Origin: Halonotius aquaticus | GTDB taxonomy: Archaea > Halobacteriota > Halobacteria > Halobacteriales > Haloferacaceae | Length of the DNA stretch: 64,000 nucleotides | NCBI RefSeq assembly: GCF_003605575.1 | Contig: NZ_QKNY01000012.1 | Span: 17,900-81,899, forward strand | Reading direction: 5' to 3' | In this document: positions 44,691 to 53,800 of the stretch, in pieces | Position numbering within the stretch: position 1 is the first letter of the stretch | How the letters are laid out: each line of letters begins with the position of its first letter | Program-made: the position numbers and the translations under genes | The notes under the pieces: generated by a model | Told to the model about the DNA's origin: nothing | Seen by the model: only the letters and a program-made list of their open reading frames with translations | Database searches by the model: none

Positions 44691-45173
44691 ATGACGCTCC
44701 AGTCGTGGTATCTTCATATGAGTGCCCCTAATCTCGCCCCGATACGAGAGTCCCTCGATGCCAGAATCAAGGAACTGAAAGAGGAGCAAGAACGACAGGA
44801 AGAGCGGCACGAAGGAGATGGAAGTACGCCCGCAGTCTGGGATAAGGTGGAACCGAAAATTCGGCGAGAGGTCGTGGAGGACTGCCAGGAAGATCTTGAC
44901 GGCGTGGACGAACAAGACGAACTTCTCCGTATATTGGCTGAATGGCAACGTAACGAAAATCGAGAGTGGGAATTTAATAGAAACAGTTCCACGGTAGAGA
45001 ACGAACGAAACAACATCAAGAGGGCTGAAATCCGGATCTGGAAGGAGGAGCTTATAGAACTAATTCCCGAGTCCGAATTCAAGACCTGCGGCCTCTGTAA
45101 GTCCCTTCAAATGCCAAAAAGCGACCGGCGCAGGAGTCGAGGGTATGTATGGGAATGTCCTGACTGCTTCTAG
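44691..45173 (+). CDS. Coiled-coil hypothetical with C-terminal zinc ribbon
   Basis: A 160-residue protein from ATG 44691 (or ATG 44718). A strongly charged helical region near the start (SLDARIKELKEEQERQEERHEG) is followed by more helices and a C-terminal zinc ribbon (CGLCKSLQMPKSDRRRS...CPDCF). I do not recognise the family. The basic loop between the two CxxC pairs could bind nucleic acid. A promoter-like AT tract precedes it. It lies in a group of small genes upstream of orc1/cdc6, each on the plus strand. The ribbon supports the frame; overlapping minus-strand ORFs are shadows. Confidence 0.65.
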   Translation: MTLQSWYLHMSAPNLAPIRESLDARIKELKEEQERQEERHEGDGSTPAVWDKVEPKIRREVVEDCQEDLDGVDEQDELLRILAEWQRNENREWEFNRNSSTVENERNNIKRAEIRIWKEELIELIPESEFKTCGLCKSLQMPKSDRRRSRGYVWECPDCF

Positions 45174-45219
45174 TCTAAGGCCACGAACATCTATTATACT
45201 GACAACAAGAGGGCACAGT

Positions 45220-45666
45220 ATGGGTGCATCCGATTGGGCTGGCAGGATGTGTATGCGGCTGGAAGAGAAGTTTGCAATAAACGAAGATCGAGTCCTCCGT
45301 ATCACAACACTCGTTCGACTACTCCGTGGAGAAGGATATGAGGATATCTTTGTCGAGTACGGAAGCAATCGGCACCAAAAACTCCAAGAGCAGCTGATCG
45401 ACGAACTTGATAAGTCACTCCTCAAGCAGTCCGGCAATACGATCGAAGAACGTTGGAACAACCTGATGGACGAGTTGAACTGCCAAAGCCGTGCTGATAA
45501 GGGTGTATACCTCATCCCTGGGAGGAACACGATGCTGATGACTGGCAGGATCCCAGCGTCAAACGATCCCGGCCGTGAGCCGATTACGGAAGTTCCCGGA
45601 AATACAGAGTTTCCACAAAACGAATCAGGGTGCAGCGTGGGGATATTAATAGACAGAATAGGATGA
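45220..45666 (+). CDS. Hypothetical protein
   Basis: A 148-residue protein starting at ATG 45220 (the frame extends to 45145 but overlaps the previous gene). It begins MGASDWAGRMCMRLEEKF and contains a helical part (RVLRITTLVRLLRGEGYEDIFVEYG) followed by SLLKQSGNTIEERWNNLMDE and a Pro/Gly-rich tail. The YGSNRHQKLQEQLIDEL segment resembles helical DNA-binding regions, but no family is recognised. It ends 9 bases before a perfect 12-bp palindrome and 72 bases before orc1/cdc6, so it may be part of that replication neighbourhood. Confidence 0.5.
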   Translation: MGASDWAGRMCMRLEEKFAINEDRVLRITTLVRLLRGEGYEDIFVEYGSNRHQKLQEQLIDELDKSLLKQSGNTIEERWNNLMDELNCQSRADKGVYLIPGRNTMLMTGRIPASNDPGREPITEVPGNTEFPQNESGCSVGILIDRIG

Positions 45667-45674
45667 ATTGGGCC

Positions 45675-45686
45675 GTTTCCGGAAAC
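45675..45686. promoter_or_regulatory. Perfect 12-bp palindrome GTTTCCGGAAAC before orc1/cdc6
   Basis: GTTTCCGGAAAC is self-complementary over its full length and lies 52 bases before the Orc start. The GGAAAC core occurs four more times in the 57.8 kb intergenic region. Haloarchaeal origin recognition boxes commonly contain TTTCC/GGAAA-type cores, so this may be an Orc binding site and autoregulatory element. Confidence 0.45.
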
Positions 45687-45737
45687 AACCCGATCAGACT
45701 TTTGTAACCTGACCCGGAATAAATCTCTCAGAGACAG

Positions 45738-46766
45738 ATGATTCGCGATGCTCGTGTTCTCCGCGCCGGATTCGTTCCTCGGGAAGTCGAGCATCGCGAC
45801 GCCGAAGTCAACCACCTCTCTAGCGTCCTCGAACCAATCACGAACGGGGAACCCGCCGACACCGCCATCGTCACAGGACCCAGCGGCACCGGGAAAACCT
45901 GCATCTCACAGTTCGTCACCGAACGACTCCGCGAAGAGGTTCTCGATGTCGAGACCACCTACGTGAACTGCTGGCGCAACTACACTCGATTCCGGACGCT
46001 CTACCAGATTCTCGACGACATCGGCGCGACGATTGACATCCACAGGCAGTCGACACCACATGACGAACTCGTCGACCGTCTCCAGCAGCATGATGGGCTA
46101 CGAACCGTCGTCATCCTCGATGAGGTAGACCAACTCGAAGATCCGAGCCTCATTTACGACCTCCACAGCCTCCCACAGTTCGCAATCATCTGCATCGCGA
46201 ACAAAGAAGAAGATTTGTTCGGCAGGGTCGATGACCGGCTCGTGAGTCGGCTGCGCTCCAGCGAGCACGTTCGAATGGACAAATACCGCGACAAACAAAT
46301 ATACGACATCCTGAGTGCTCGCTCGAAGTGGGGACTCGACGAGAACGTCATCACCGACGATCAGCTCTACCAAATCGCCGACGCGGCCGCCGGTGACGCC
46401 AGACTGGCGATCGGCATCCTCCGGACGGCGGCCAGCACGGCCGACCGCGAGAATCACGACCGGATTACCGACGAAATTCTGCGCGACGCCGCCGAGGACG
46501 CTCGCGCACAAATTCGACAGAAGAGTCTCGACTCACTCACTCCGCACCAGCGGGCAGTCTACGATATCGTTCGCGACCACGGCCCAGTAGGGCCGAGCGA
46601 GATCCACGACCGCTACCTCGAGAAAGTCGACGACCCTCGGACGAAGCGGACAGTACGGACATATCTCTCAAAGATGACCCAATACAACCTAGTTAAGTCC
46701 GAGGGAACAAGCCGAGACCGCCAATACGCACTGTTAACCGGGACAACGCAGTCACCGGCAAAGTGA
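45738..46766 (+). CDS. orc1: Orc1/Cdc6 replication initiator
   Basis: A 342-residue AAA+ protein. Walker A is VTGPSGTGKTC (Lys53), Walker B VVILDEVDQLED, sensor 1 IICIANKEEDLF, and sensor 2 lies in AAGDARLAIGILRTAA. A C-terminal winged helix at about 265-340 has TPHQRAVYDIVRDHGPVGPSEI and VRTYLSKMTQYNLV. Archaeal Orc1/Cdc6 proteins bind origin boxes next to their genes and load the MCM helicase. The Walker A ends GKTC rather than GKTA/S. The protein lacks an N-terminal extension, as in many plasmid-encoded Orcs. A strong inverted repeat follows 34 bases after the stop. It is the only initiator visible in the window and probably drives this replicon. Confidence 0.9.
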   Translation: MIRDARVLRAGFVPREVEHRDAEVNHLSSVLEPITNGEPADTAIVTGPSGTGKTCISQFVTERLREEVLDVETTYVNCWRNYTRFRTLYQILDDIGATIDIHRQSTPHDELVDRLQQHDGLRTVVILDEVDQLEDPSLIYDLHSLPQFAIICIANKEEDLFGRVDDRLVSRLRSSEHVRMDKYRDKQIYDILSARSKWGLDENVITDDQLYQIADAAAGDARLAIGILRTAASTADRENHDRITDEILRDAAEDARAQIRQKSLDSLTPHQRAVYDIVRDHGPVGPSEIHDRYLEKVDDPRTKRTVRTYLSKMTQYNLVKSEGTSRDRQYALLTGTTQSPAK

Positions 46767-46800
46767 GTCTAACTTGTGTCGAGAGCAAGTAAGGACAGTT

Positions 46801-46843
46801 TTAACCAACAATCCTGCGTGAAGAGTTCGCAATTGTTGGTTAA
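46801..46843. repeat. Inverted repeat TTAACCAACAAT / ATTGTTGGTTAA, copy 1
   Basis: Perfect 12-bp arms at 46801-46812 and 46832-46843 enclose 19 bases. The site lies between the orc1 stop and the convergent AAA ATPase gene. The same TTAACCAAC...GTTGGTTAA pair, with 22-23 bases between 9-bp arms, recurs at 49961-50000 and 57726-57766. Recurrence near replication-linked genes suggests an initiator or regulator binding site. Confidence 0.8.
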
Positions 46844-46897
46844 GATATTCCATTGTAGAGAACATCGATTATCACTAGATAATAAGAATCGTATCAA

Positions 46898-48619
46898 TCA
46901 GGAGATGAGCAAGAAAAGCCAGTATGGGAGATAATGAACGGTCTCGCCGTTGAATTCGCCACTGAAGGTCTCCCTAGACTTGAGTTCTCGTGGGAAACTA
47001 TCTGTGAGAACAAACCGGGCCGGACAGTCATAGTCGAGATCAACAGCATCACCTGTTTTGTCGGAATGATTCCCATCTGAAGGGTCGAATTCGACTACCG
47101 CATGTTCGGCTTCAGCGGTGTATGGATGATACGATAGTGCGAACGGAACTACAAGCCCATCACCTTCCAAAATGTAGTCTACAACGCCGCTTTCAGTTGT
47201 CTCATACTCAACAGTTCCTGATTCAGTGGGACCATCTGGCATCCGCCAAGCAAGCCGGCGAGCATGATCGTAGAGAACTGACTTGGCCAGTTTATGCTGG
47301 AACTCATGATTAAGCTGCGCAGGAGAGCCGAAGGTTTCATATCCAAAATGCTCCTGTTTCTGTGATAACGTTACTAAATGTCTAGGATTCCGAAGATACA
47401 ATCTTGTTCTCCGGTGTTGACGTATCGAATACTCGTTGGCCTCTGAGACCGCTTTTCCGGCTTCTAGTGTCTGCAAATATGAATCGATTGTCCGCCGATC
47501 AACGCCGATCTGATCTGCAATTTCAGTATATTGGAGCTCTTCACCGGCTTCTGTCGCAGCAATTGAGCTCAACCGATGCAGATTTGCTGGCTCTTGTACC
47601 CGCTCAATATGGGCGAGTTCCTTATACAGATATAGTAAGAACCGCGATTTGACCAGCTCATTCCGAACGATGGTATCGGGGGTTCGATATAGAATACCAC
47701 CGTGTCGTAAGTAGACCTCCGCCGCTTGATGCAGTGTCTGTCGCTCCGATTCAGTGAGCTCGTCGAAATAGAGTTGTTCAAGGGACTCAAGGAATCCGTC
47801 CATCTCACGATTTTTCAAATGTGTTTTAGCCTGTTTGATCAGCGGTGGCGTATCGGTATCTATTCGTGTTTGATATCCCCGAACCCTCTCGCTTAGATTC
47901 GTATCAATGCTTAACGAAATGTCTGTGATTTTGTCAAAAGTTCTCTTTTTTATCGTATCGATAAACTTCATCGTCAGCATTGGGAAAACCTTGTTTCTAA
48001 CATCAATGCCGTCAGGAGACAGATTGCTGTCAAAATCTACTTGTGATTTAGTGTGGCCAGCAACGAGCACGACAGATCCGGGCTCGAAAATCTCTAAAAA
48101 TTGTTCTTCCAAATTTTCATCTAAGCGTAGAGCACCAATATCGTCGAGGAAGATGAATCGTTGTTCAGTAGGATTAGCAATATGCGATCTGAAATAATCA
48201 AGCACATTAGATAGCGCAAGGATTGCATCTTGTGGCGAGTCGAGATTATACAAGGACTCTTCTAATGGAATATAGAGGATCTGACTCGGAGATACCGACT
48301 GAACCAAATCCTCCGATCGACTCTCTGGATCCCACTCGAACTGAGTTGACTCGATCAAGCCCGCGATAAATTGTTGTATCAACGTCGTTTTGCCGATACC
48401 AGTCTGACCATAGATCGCATGTATATTTGCCTCGGTGGTGGCTGCTGATTCCTCGAAATCATTGAGTAGCCTGAAGAAATCTGATCGCGGCGAGTACTTC
48501 GTTACTTCATCAAAATCAGCGGAGGCCAAGGTCGATTTGGACCACCATGGATTGTGATGTTCTGCATCGGAGATATAATCCTCAGCACTGCCAGCGGTCC
48601 CAAGCATAAACTCATACAA
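46898..48619 (-). CDS. AAA ATPase, archaeal DUF4143-like architecture
   Basis: A 573-residue protein. The P-loop is IYGQTGIGKTTLIQQF near residues 68-85, and RFIFLDDIGAL is Walker B. A helical region and an HTH (YTEIADQIGVDRRTIDSYLQTL) follow. The C-terminal part (VVDYILEGDGLVVPFALSY) aligns by pattern with the nuclease-like domain of DUF4143-type ATPases, in which the usual form is VDF...IEVK. Here the E and K are replaced, so nuclease activity is doubtful. These ATPases occur in mobile elements and may act as transposition or defence regulators. The gene is convergent with orc1, with an inverted repeat between them. Base composition is slightly AT-rich. Confidence 0.75.
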   Translation of the reverse strand: MYEFMLGTAGSAEDYISDAEHHNPWWSKSTLASADFDEVTKYSPRSDFFRLLNDFEESAATTEANIHAIYGQTGIGKTTLIQQFIAGLIESTQFEWDPESRSEDLVQSVSPSQILYIPLEESLYNLDSPQDAILALSNVLDYFRSHIANPTEQRFIFLDDIGALRLDENLEEQFLEIFEPGSVVLVAGHTKSQVDFDSNLSPDGIDVRNKVFPMLTMKFIDTIKKRTFDKITDISLSIDTNLSERVRGYQTRIDTDTPPLIKQAKTHLKNREMDGFLESLEQLYFDELTESERQTLHQAAEVYLRHGGILYRTPDTIVRNELVKSRFLLYLYKELAHIERVQEPANLHRLSSIAATEAGEELQYTEIADQIGVDRRTIDSYLQTLEAGKAVSEANEYSIRQHRRTRLYLRNPRHLVTLSQKQEHFGYETFGSPAQLNHEFQHKLAKSVLYDHARRLAWRMPDGPTESGTVEYETTESGVVDYILEGDGLVVPFALSYHPYTAEAEHAVVEFDPSDGNHSDKTGDAVDLDYDCPARFVLTDSFPRELKSRETFSGEFNGETVHYLPYWLFLLIS

Positions 48620-48840
48620 ACACGCTGTAGCAATAAAATTTTACATCGAAATGTACTCTCTTTCGGATATAACGTTCCTTCGCATACAGATAATATTATT
48701 CGATATAAATACTGTTATAAGAACTCTACCGCACTCACAGACGAGTACAATATTGAATTATATATCTTCATCGCAAATCCACATTTCGGAGATTTATTGA
48801 ATTTACAATGCTGTCTTCCCTAGTTATAAGTACGACCATA

Positions 48841-49022
48841 ACATACGTGCCAGTAACCACTGACAGAAACTCAGTCGATTCAAAATGTCGCAACGAAGGA
48901 AGCCGTCCACGAATTGCGTGGAAACCTGGAGTGGACGGCTCTCGACCGTTGTTCGCCCCGACAAACATCCCAACCAGTCACCCATGAGTGGGATCCTGGG
49001 AGGTGGGGCTTAGCTTCCCCTA
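48841..49022 (+). mobile_element. Remnant of a tnpB element: C-terminal tail and right-end hairpins
   Basis: An open frame without a start runs to TGA at 48985-48987 and encodes about 48 residues (YVPVTTDRNSVDSK...RPRIAWKPG...IPTSHP), in the style of the C-terminal tails of haloarchaeal IS1341-type TnpB proteins. The stop is followed by GAGTGGGATCC and a hairpin with arms GGTGGGGCT and AGCTTCCCC ending at 49022. Internal hairpins include AGCCGTCCAC (48901-48910) with GTGGACGGCT (48931-48940). Only the right end of the element survives, possibly able to give an orphan omega RNA. The 5' part of tnpB is absent. The family is different from that of the intact tnpB at 15.6 kb. Confidence 0.5.
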
Positions 49023-49076
49023 TGAACACTCTAGATAAGTGTTTTTCCCTTCCTTCTAGGTGACTGGTAGATATGT

Positions 49077-49649
49077 ATGAGTACTGCTACAAATCCAGCC
49101 GACTCAGGTCGCACCCCATGGGAGAACCTCTCCCATCATCGACAGCGACTGCTCAAAGCGATTGCCGAAGTCCATGGCCGAGGCAAATTCGAACGGCCTG
49201 ATCTGCAGGCTGATATCGAAGCCTCGTCAACAGTAAGCGACATCGTCGATTCTCAAGCAAAGGTCGTGAAATCATTGAATTCCACGACACTGCTTAACGG
49301 CCTTGTTCGAGACGGTTATCTCGACAAGACTCACCAAGGTGGTGAGAGTCCGATCGTACTCTACTTGGAGTATGATGACAGCCATGACAATTACGAAGTT
49401 GCCCCGTTCGGCAACCTTAGCAAATTCCATGATCTGGTATTCCAGATCTTGGACTCGCATGAGCTCTCTGAGACAGCTTTAGGCGAGGTCGATATGACGG
49501 ATTTCAATGCCGTCGTTGATGCTGTCAACCGTGCTGTAGGTCACACAGTACTGGTTATCGTCTCCGAAACGAGCGAGTACAAATGGACCGACGATGAAGC
49601 CTACGAAACGGCATTCGAACATGCGACCGCCGTCCGAGAGGACAACTGA
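49077..49649 (+). CDS. Hypothetical protein with probable helical DNA-binding start
   Basis: A 190-residue acidic protein from ATG 49077. It begins with GRTPWENLSHHRQRLLKAIAEVHGRG, followed by FERPDLQADI and a KVVKSLNSTTLLNGLVRDGYL segment; together these resemble a winged helix. The second half is ...GNLSKFHDLVFQILDSHEL, TVLVIVSETSEYKWTDDEAYETA. I recognise no family. It lies immediately after the tnpB remnant and 52 bases before the 50-residue peptide gene on the same strand, so it may control that gene. Overlapping minus-strand ORFs are shadows. Confidence 0.65.
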   Translation: MSTATNPADSGRTPWENLSHHRQRLLKAIAEVHGRGKFERPDLQADIEASSTVSDIVDSQAKVVKSLNSTTLLNGLVRDGYLDKTHQGGESPIVLYLEYDDSHDNYEVAPFGNLSKFHDLVFQILDSHELSETALGEVDMTDFNAVVDAVNRAVGHTVLVIVSETSEYKWTDDEAYETAFEHATAVREDN

Positions 49650-49701
49650 AACATGAAGCATCGCACACTAACCAATTGTCACTACCAAACGGAGGTGAAC
49701 T

Positions 49702-49854
49702 ATGCATAAACGACATGCTCAATCCCAGACAGAGATTGACTTCCTACCACCATTCGGTGAGCCGGAAGTCGTGACGACGGGTAACGCAGCCGGCGATATC
49801 GCGATAGCTGGTACGGTTGCTGCCGTCGGCTTAGCTGCACTGGCAAACAACTAA
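49702..49854 (+). CDS. 50-residue peptide with C-terminal membrane segment
   Basis: A short gene with an excellent Shine-Dalgarno GGAGGTG at 49691-49697, four bases before ATG 49702, in a window where most genes are leaderless or overlapping. It starts MHKRHAQSQTEIDFLPPFGE and ends with a hydrophobic stretch DIAIAGTVAAVGLAALANN that could span or enter the membrane. A hairpin follows 11 bases after the stop. No cysteine, signal-peptide cleavage site or known bacteriocin motif is apparent. Candidates are a small membrane toxin, a peptide signal or a regulator of the neighbouring gene. The strong ribosome binding site makes it likely to be a real gene. Confidence 0.6.
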   Translation: MHKRHAQSQTEIDFLPPFGEPEVVTTGNAAGDIAIAGTVAAVGLAALANN

Positions 49855-49865
49855 ACTTAAACTAA

Positions 49866-49893
49866 CCACACACCGGTACAGTACCGTGTGTGG
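49866..49893 (+). terminator. Hairpin after the 50-residue peptide gene
   Basis: CCACACACCGGTAC pairs with GTACCGTGTGTGG with one bulged C and a single-base loop, a stem of 13 pairs. It lies 11 bases after the stop at 49854. There is no long T run after it, so it may stabilise the transcript rather than terminate it, or it could be a protein binding palindrome. Confidence 0.55.
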
Positions 49894-49960
49894 TATTCAT
49901 AACTAAGAATCGCTGCACCGTTAATGGCTCTATCATTCACAATCAGTAAATCGTGACGAA

Positions 49961-50000
49961 TTAACCAACGATATATTCGGATACTAATTTTGTTGGTTAA
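49961..50000. repeat. Inverted repeat TTAACCAAC / GTTGGTTAA, copy 2
   Basis: Arms at 49961-49969 and 49992-50000 match exactly over nine bases, with 22 bases between them. The site sits at the left edge of the decayed RadA-like copy, whose homology with the intact gene begins at about 50014. It has the same arrangement as copies at 46801 and 57726. Confidence 0.8.
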
Positions 50001-50013
50001 TCAGATTGGTATA

Positions 50014-50497
50014 CCCGCTCTCATCGTCGCACCGGCCGTCAACGCCCAGGAACGAGCCGACGATACCCTCAGCGAGACTCACGCTAAAATCCCGCAGGCC
50101 CGAACGCTTGCCCGGCTGGCAACCTACGCCGATGAATACGATATCCCATTGCTCGTTACAAGAAACGAACGAAACGAATTCACCGAACCAATTGCGACGG
50201 CTGCCGACCACCACATTGAGTGTGAGCAAACCCGGATGGGGACTACGGATCGTCGGCGAGGACTTTGAAACACTCGTCTATTCCGTTGACGACGGCGCGT
50301 ATTACCAGACGACGTTCGCCTACTGGCGACAGCTGCTCTCAGCGCGTGCCACGATGGTTGGAGTGGAACCAACACCATCGTCAACGCCAACCCCAGAGGG
50401 CGTCGGGACAGGCATCACAGTTGACGATGAAAAGGTAGCAGCCACCGCAGATGCGCTGCTCGATGCGTGGACGGCCACCGGTGAAGGAGGCCGATAG
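50014..50497 (+). pseudogene. Decayed second copy of the RadA-like gene
   Basis: This region repeats the C-terminal half of the 57931-58866 protein: PALIVAPAVNAQERADDTL, ARTLARLATYADEYDIPLLVTRNERNEF, and after a one-base insertion near 50241, IVGEDFETLVYSVDDGAYYQTTFAYWRQL ... LLDAWTATGEGGR. The N-terminal half including the RecA-like core is missing and no proper start remains. The frame changes from the ORF ending near 50268 to the one ending at 50497. Sequence similarity to the intact copy remains high, so the duplication was fairly recent. Confidence 0.8.
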
Positions 50498-50499
50498 CG

Positions 50500-50806
50500 A
50501 TGGGACGCACGAATCCGACATATCGAGATGCACCCCGAGCATCGAAGAGCGGTGGGCAGGGTTCCGACGGGCACTCCGCCGGCGAGATCAACCACGATTC
50601 GACCGGCTGTTCGAGTACGCCCAGGAGCACGCTGATGCAAGCAGGCTGTTGAACCACCAGAATCCGCTCCTGTCGGGCTTGTTCAGCATTTGCCTCGAGC
50701 AGGAGAGCCGGCTCGTTACCACGAACACCGATTGGATATAGAACAGGCGTTAGCACACGAGAACGCGCTAGAATCTGGAGATGAAACTATGGAGAGTGAG
50801 ACTTGA
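50500..50806 (+). pseudogene. Decayed second copy of the small charged gene
   Basis: The segment repeats the 58869-59180 gene, beginning with an ATG at 50500 (MGRTNPTYRDA). A one-base deletion near 50530 shifts the frame, after which the frame reading IEERWAGFRRALRRRDQPRF...NHQNPLLSGLFS corresponds to the intact protein. Near 50725 several bases are missing and the helical tail is lost. It keeps the same gene order and spacing as the intact pair. Confidence 0.78.
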
Positions 50807-50852
50807 TGATACTTCCACTGCGGTAGGCGGACGCTTATAAGCGAAGCCACGG

Positions 50853-53800
50853 ATGAATGCCACAATGGCTACCCCACCGGACGCTTCCACCGATATTCTC
50901 AAACCCGCAGAGATTGGCGAATATCTTTCGCTCGGTCAGTGTAGCCGATTTTTTAAACACCGGATCGACGATGTGAGCAAATCGGAGCATCACGACGGCG
51001 ACGAGTATGACGAGGCGTTTACCCCGCTCAATCTGTTACTCTCTGAGGCTGGCGAGCAGTTCGAGCAGGGTGTCAAGAGCCGCTACGAGCGTCAGGTTGA
51101 CGACGTGGTCGACCTCACGAATGATGACGAGGGCGACGAGTTTGACCCCGACCACTGGACGGTTCTTGAGACGATTACAGCCGCTCTCGCCCAGCCAGCC
51201 GAGACGGGATTCACCGTTCTGTTTCAGCCCACACTGAAAGGTGAGGTTGCGGCCTACAATATTGCCGGCCATGCGGATTTCGTGATCGTGTGGCCGACTG
51301 AGTCAGGGGCTGGCGTTCGCGTCATCGACGCCAAATCTACGGCCGAACAAAAGAGCTACCAGCAGATTCAGGCCGCGATCTATACCCGATTAATTGAGCA
51401 GGCAGTAGAAACGAGTGCTAATATAGACAGCCAAGCTGTCACCTACTCCGCCGGTGTTGTGACCCGTGAGACGGAGTGGGAATCCGAATTTGATATTTCG
51501 AATCACCCCTCATTCGACTACCGTTCCCGGATTGCCGACGTAACCCGGATGCTACAGGTCGACGGTGAGATCGCCTCGACGAGCGAGCACGACCTATCCG
51601 ACGCCCCGTACGCCATCACCGACAAATGCAGCCAGTGTCCCTACACAGAGTCGTGTACGACCGAGGCGTTCGAGCAGTCCCACGTTCGATTACTTGGCTT
51701 GAGCGAATCCGAGCAGAAGGTTCTCGTCGAGAACGGCATTACGACTATCGACGAACTGGCCGACCTGTGTACTGCCCCGAATGATGATGAGTGGGATCCA
51801 ACAACGCAGAAACGAGCCGGGTTCGTGTCGAAGGATTCGCTGTACTACGATCTGAAAGCCGATACGACAATCGGCGACAGCTTACCGAATCTCGTGTATC
51901 AGGCCGAGGCGATTCGCCGACAGCTATCCGACCCTGACGACTATCAGAATGGCTTGTGGATACCCGGAACCGGTAAGTTCCAACTCCCCGAGGACGATCC
52001 ATTCGACCCCACAGAGGTCGAGTTCGCTCCCAACTCGATGATTCGGGTCTATCTGAATGTACAGCACGACCACCTTCGGGACCGACTTGTCCAGTTGAGT
52101 GCGCGAGTATCGGTTAGCGACCCGGATATTGATTCCATTCGTATATCGAAGCTAGCGGAGAACGACCAGTCGGGTGATGAGCAGATCGGGTTTGACTCAG
52201 CGGCTGCCGATCACAGCGAGCAGTCGTTGCTTACGAGATTCGTGTCCGATCTAAATACGGCGATAGAGGCTGTCGCATCTCGAATGGATATTCCTAGTGG
52301 GTTCGGCCAGGACAACCCGCTGTTGCAATTCTACACCTACACAGCGGGTGAGTATGATGCGCTCAGAGAGGCGATAGAACGAGAGACTGACGCCGCTAGC
52401 GGCGACGCTGATAGCGATGCGGCTGATACCGATACGAGTACATACCCCGAACCGATGACCGGTGGACGAGTCGAATCCCCGGAGCAACTGATTCAGGCGT
52501 TTGCGGATACGCTTGAGGGCCAGCCGGGAACGGACACACCACGGGTTGCTCACATCAAGCCGGAGATCAAGCCACGGCTAGCAATACCGACCACGTCATA
52601 CGGCTTGCTCCACGTCTACGACTTTCTCAATCCCCCGTCGGACGAATACAGCAAGCCGAAAACGCCCGATGGGTGGCAACACACGCCCGTAGACGCCGCT
52701 AGTGGCGAATCGGTCGATATTCGGTCGCTGTTCCGGCATCGACTGTTTAATACCGAGCGAGCATGGCGTCGGACGGACGATGGAATCAGTGTTGACCCAA
52801 CCGATTATCCCAACAGTCAGGGCCTGAAAACCCGATATCGCTACGGTGCCGAGATACCACTGGGATATATTTGGGCGGCGATGGGCCGGATTGATGAGCA
52901 GTGGATCGATGACGTCGAGATGGATATTGACGATGACGCCTACAACATTAAAAACGACATCAACAGCTATCTCTACTACGACCCTGTTGATCGCGAGCGA
53001 AAGATCAGCGAGACTGATGTGACCGCGCTTGGAAAGCATCTCGTCGACGCTATCGAACACGTCGAGCGGGCTGCCTTCTATCGAAGTGAGAAGGTCACAG
53101 ATCGGAAAACCGAGGTTGACCCGGCGACACTGTGGACGGATACTCGCGAGACGGCGACAATCGCCGAGGCATCACGCGACTATCTCGCCATCGAGCATAC
53201 CGCCCAACAGCAGGAGCTATACGAGTTATACCGAAAGCTCCCCCGACAGCGAATCCTCTCCGGGGAGACCATCCCAGTCAAGATCAAGTCCATCGATACC
53301 AATACCGGCCGGAATGGCAGTATCGTTGTGTCGGGTGATATTCCGTATGGCCACCCCAATCTGTTCGGCGAGGAGAACGCTGAGGATGCCAAACTCGTCT
53401 GTAAAAAGAAGGGGAAAGAAGGTACCTCCGGCGGCGATTGGATGGTGGCCAACCGCTACTACCCGACAACGCATACCACCGAGGCAACCACGCCAGCAGA
53501 AATTGAGATGGGCGTCAAGGCGACAATTCGTTCAATTGATCTGAAAGCACAGGAGATCAGCGTGGAGCTACGCAATATGTTTTGGAATCCCGGCCGGTAC
53601 GATTCTGTACACCGGGATTTCACGCTTGATGGAGTTGAGGCTCGGGGTGACGATTTTAGGACGTTTATTGACACCGACGGATGGCTAATTCTCGATCCCA
53701 CCACGCAGAGCTTTTCGGCCGACCGTGCCGACAAGGCCCTCGAAACCGCCGATCAGAACGCGCTTCATACACTGCTTGAGGGCTTGCGGTGGGGCGAGGA

